DNA from: an uncultured Bacilli bacterium
GTDB lineage: Bacteria > Bacillota_I > Bacilli_A > RF39 > UBA660
DNA: 15,414 bases
Reading direction: 5' to 3'
Assembly (NCBI GenBank): GCA_948479395.1
Contig: CAOLUI010000016.1
Coordinates: 1-15,414 of the forward strand
Part shown: positions 15,247 through 15,414 of the stretch, piece after piece
Layout of the letters: each line of letters opens with the position of its first letter
How positions within the stretch are numbered: position 1 is the first letter of the stretch
Made by a program: the position numbers and the translations under genes
The notes under the pieces: model-generated
The model's database searches: none
What the model was told of the DNA's origin: nothing
What the model saw: the letters and a program-made list of their open reading frames with translations, nothing else

Positions 15247-15414
15247 ATGATAGATAGTGTAGAGGTAAGTAATCTTTTAGAAAAGTTGAAAATGTTTGTA
15301 GAAGAGGAAAATAAACTTTTTATAAGTTTATATGAACAATTACAAAAAGTTAGAAGTAATTATGAGACCAATAATAAAAATAGTATAGAAATTATTAATT
15401 TAGAATTAGAAAAG
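15247..15414 (+). CDS. Helical protein, cut by the window edge
   Basis: An open frame begins at ATG 15247, eight bases after AGAGGAA, and runs 56 codons to the window end without a stop. It reads MIDSVEVSNLLEKLKMFVEE, then ENKLFISLYEQLQKVR, a pure helical, charged start. Size and family cannot be judged. Its place, five bases after the previous stop codon, makes it part of the T7SS operon, perhaps another small helical partner. Confidence 0.65.
   Translation, partial: MIDSVEVSNLLEKLKMFVEEENKLFISLYEQLQKVRSNYETNNKNSIEIINLELEK

Overview
The window is very AT-rich, with strong AAGGAGG-type ribosome binding sites, TGnTATAAT-type promoters, a lipobox lipoprotein and a type VII secretion (T7SSb) locus. 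This points to a low-GC Bacillota (Bacilli or Clostridia, possibly a gut lineage), but the sequence does not fix the genus. TAG and TGA are both used as apparent stop codons and tryptophans are read from TGG, so the standard bacterial code fits.

Region 1 (1-3313) is a decayed accessory zone around a tRNA gene. It starts with a complete-length ISAs1-type insertion sequence (89-1342, perfect 16-bp terminal inverted repeats) whose transposase carries one in-frame TAG. A 34-bp perfect palindrome, a good promoter, an elongator-type tRNA-Met(CAU) and its terminator follow. Beyond the tRNA lies a short, frameshifted remnant of a tyrosine-recombinase C-terminus pointing at the tRNA, with an 11-bp tandem repeat between the two. 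This is the usual layout of an old phage or ICE integration site. A minus-strand lipoprotein gene with its own terminator and a terminator-like leader hairpin comes next, then a broken GNAT acetyltransferase.

Region 2 (3262-6714) holds two plain two-gene units. One is a family 2 glycosyltransferase with a CDF zinc-type efflux pump. The other is an HD-domain hydrolase with a DUF362 protein. The second unit ends at a hairpin terminator.

Region 3 (6764-15414) is a T7SSb locus on the plus strand that continues past the window. A promoter drives a 531-aa protein with a papain/C39-like cysteine peptidase domain and a tightly coupled 217-aa unknown. A second promoter precedes essC (1520 aa; degenerate FHA-like region, two membrane segments, three ATPase domains of which only the first keeps Walker motifs), which overlaps an esaB/yukD-like ubiquitin-fold gene. 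A 210-aa WXG-type substrate that looks like two helical hairpins in one chain has its own promoter-like region and terminator. Two further helical proteins follow, one with a W-S-D-G turn and one cut by the window edge. essA, essB and esaA are not in the window. I infer that EssC/EsaB form part of the secretion machine, that the WXG-type proteins are substrates or adaptors, and that the peptidase with its partner is either a substrate-processing module or an effector pair. The peptidase-partner pair and the double-hairpin substrate are the parts least like textbook T7SS loci.
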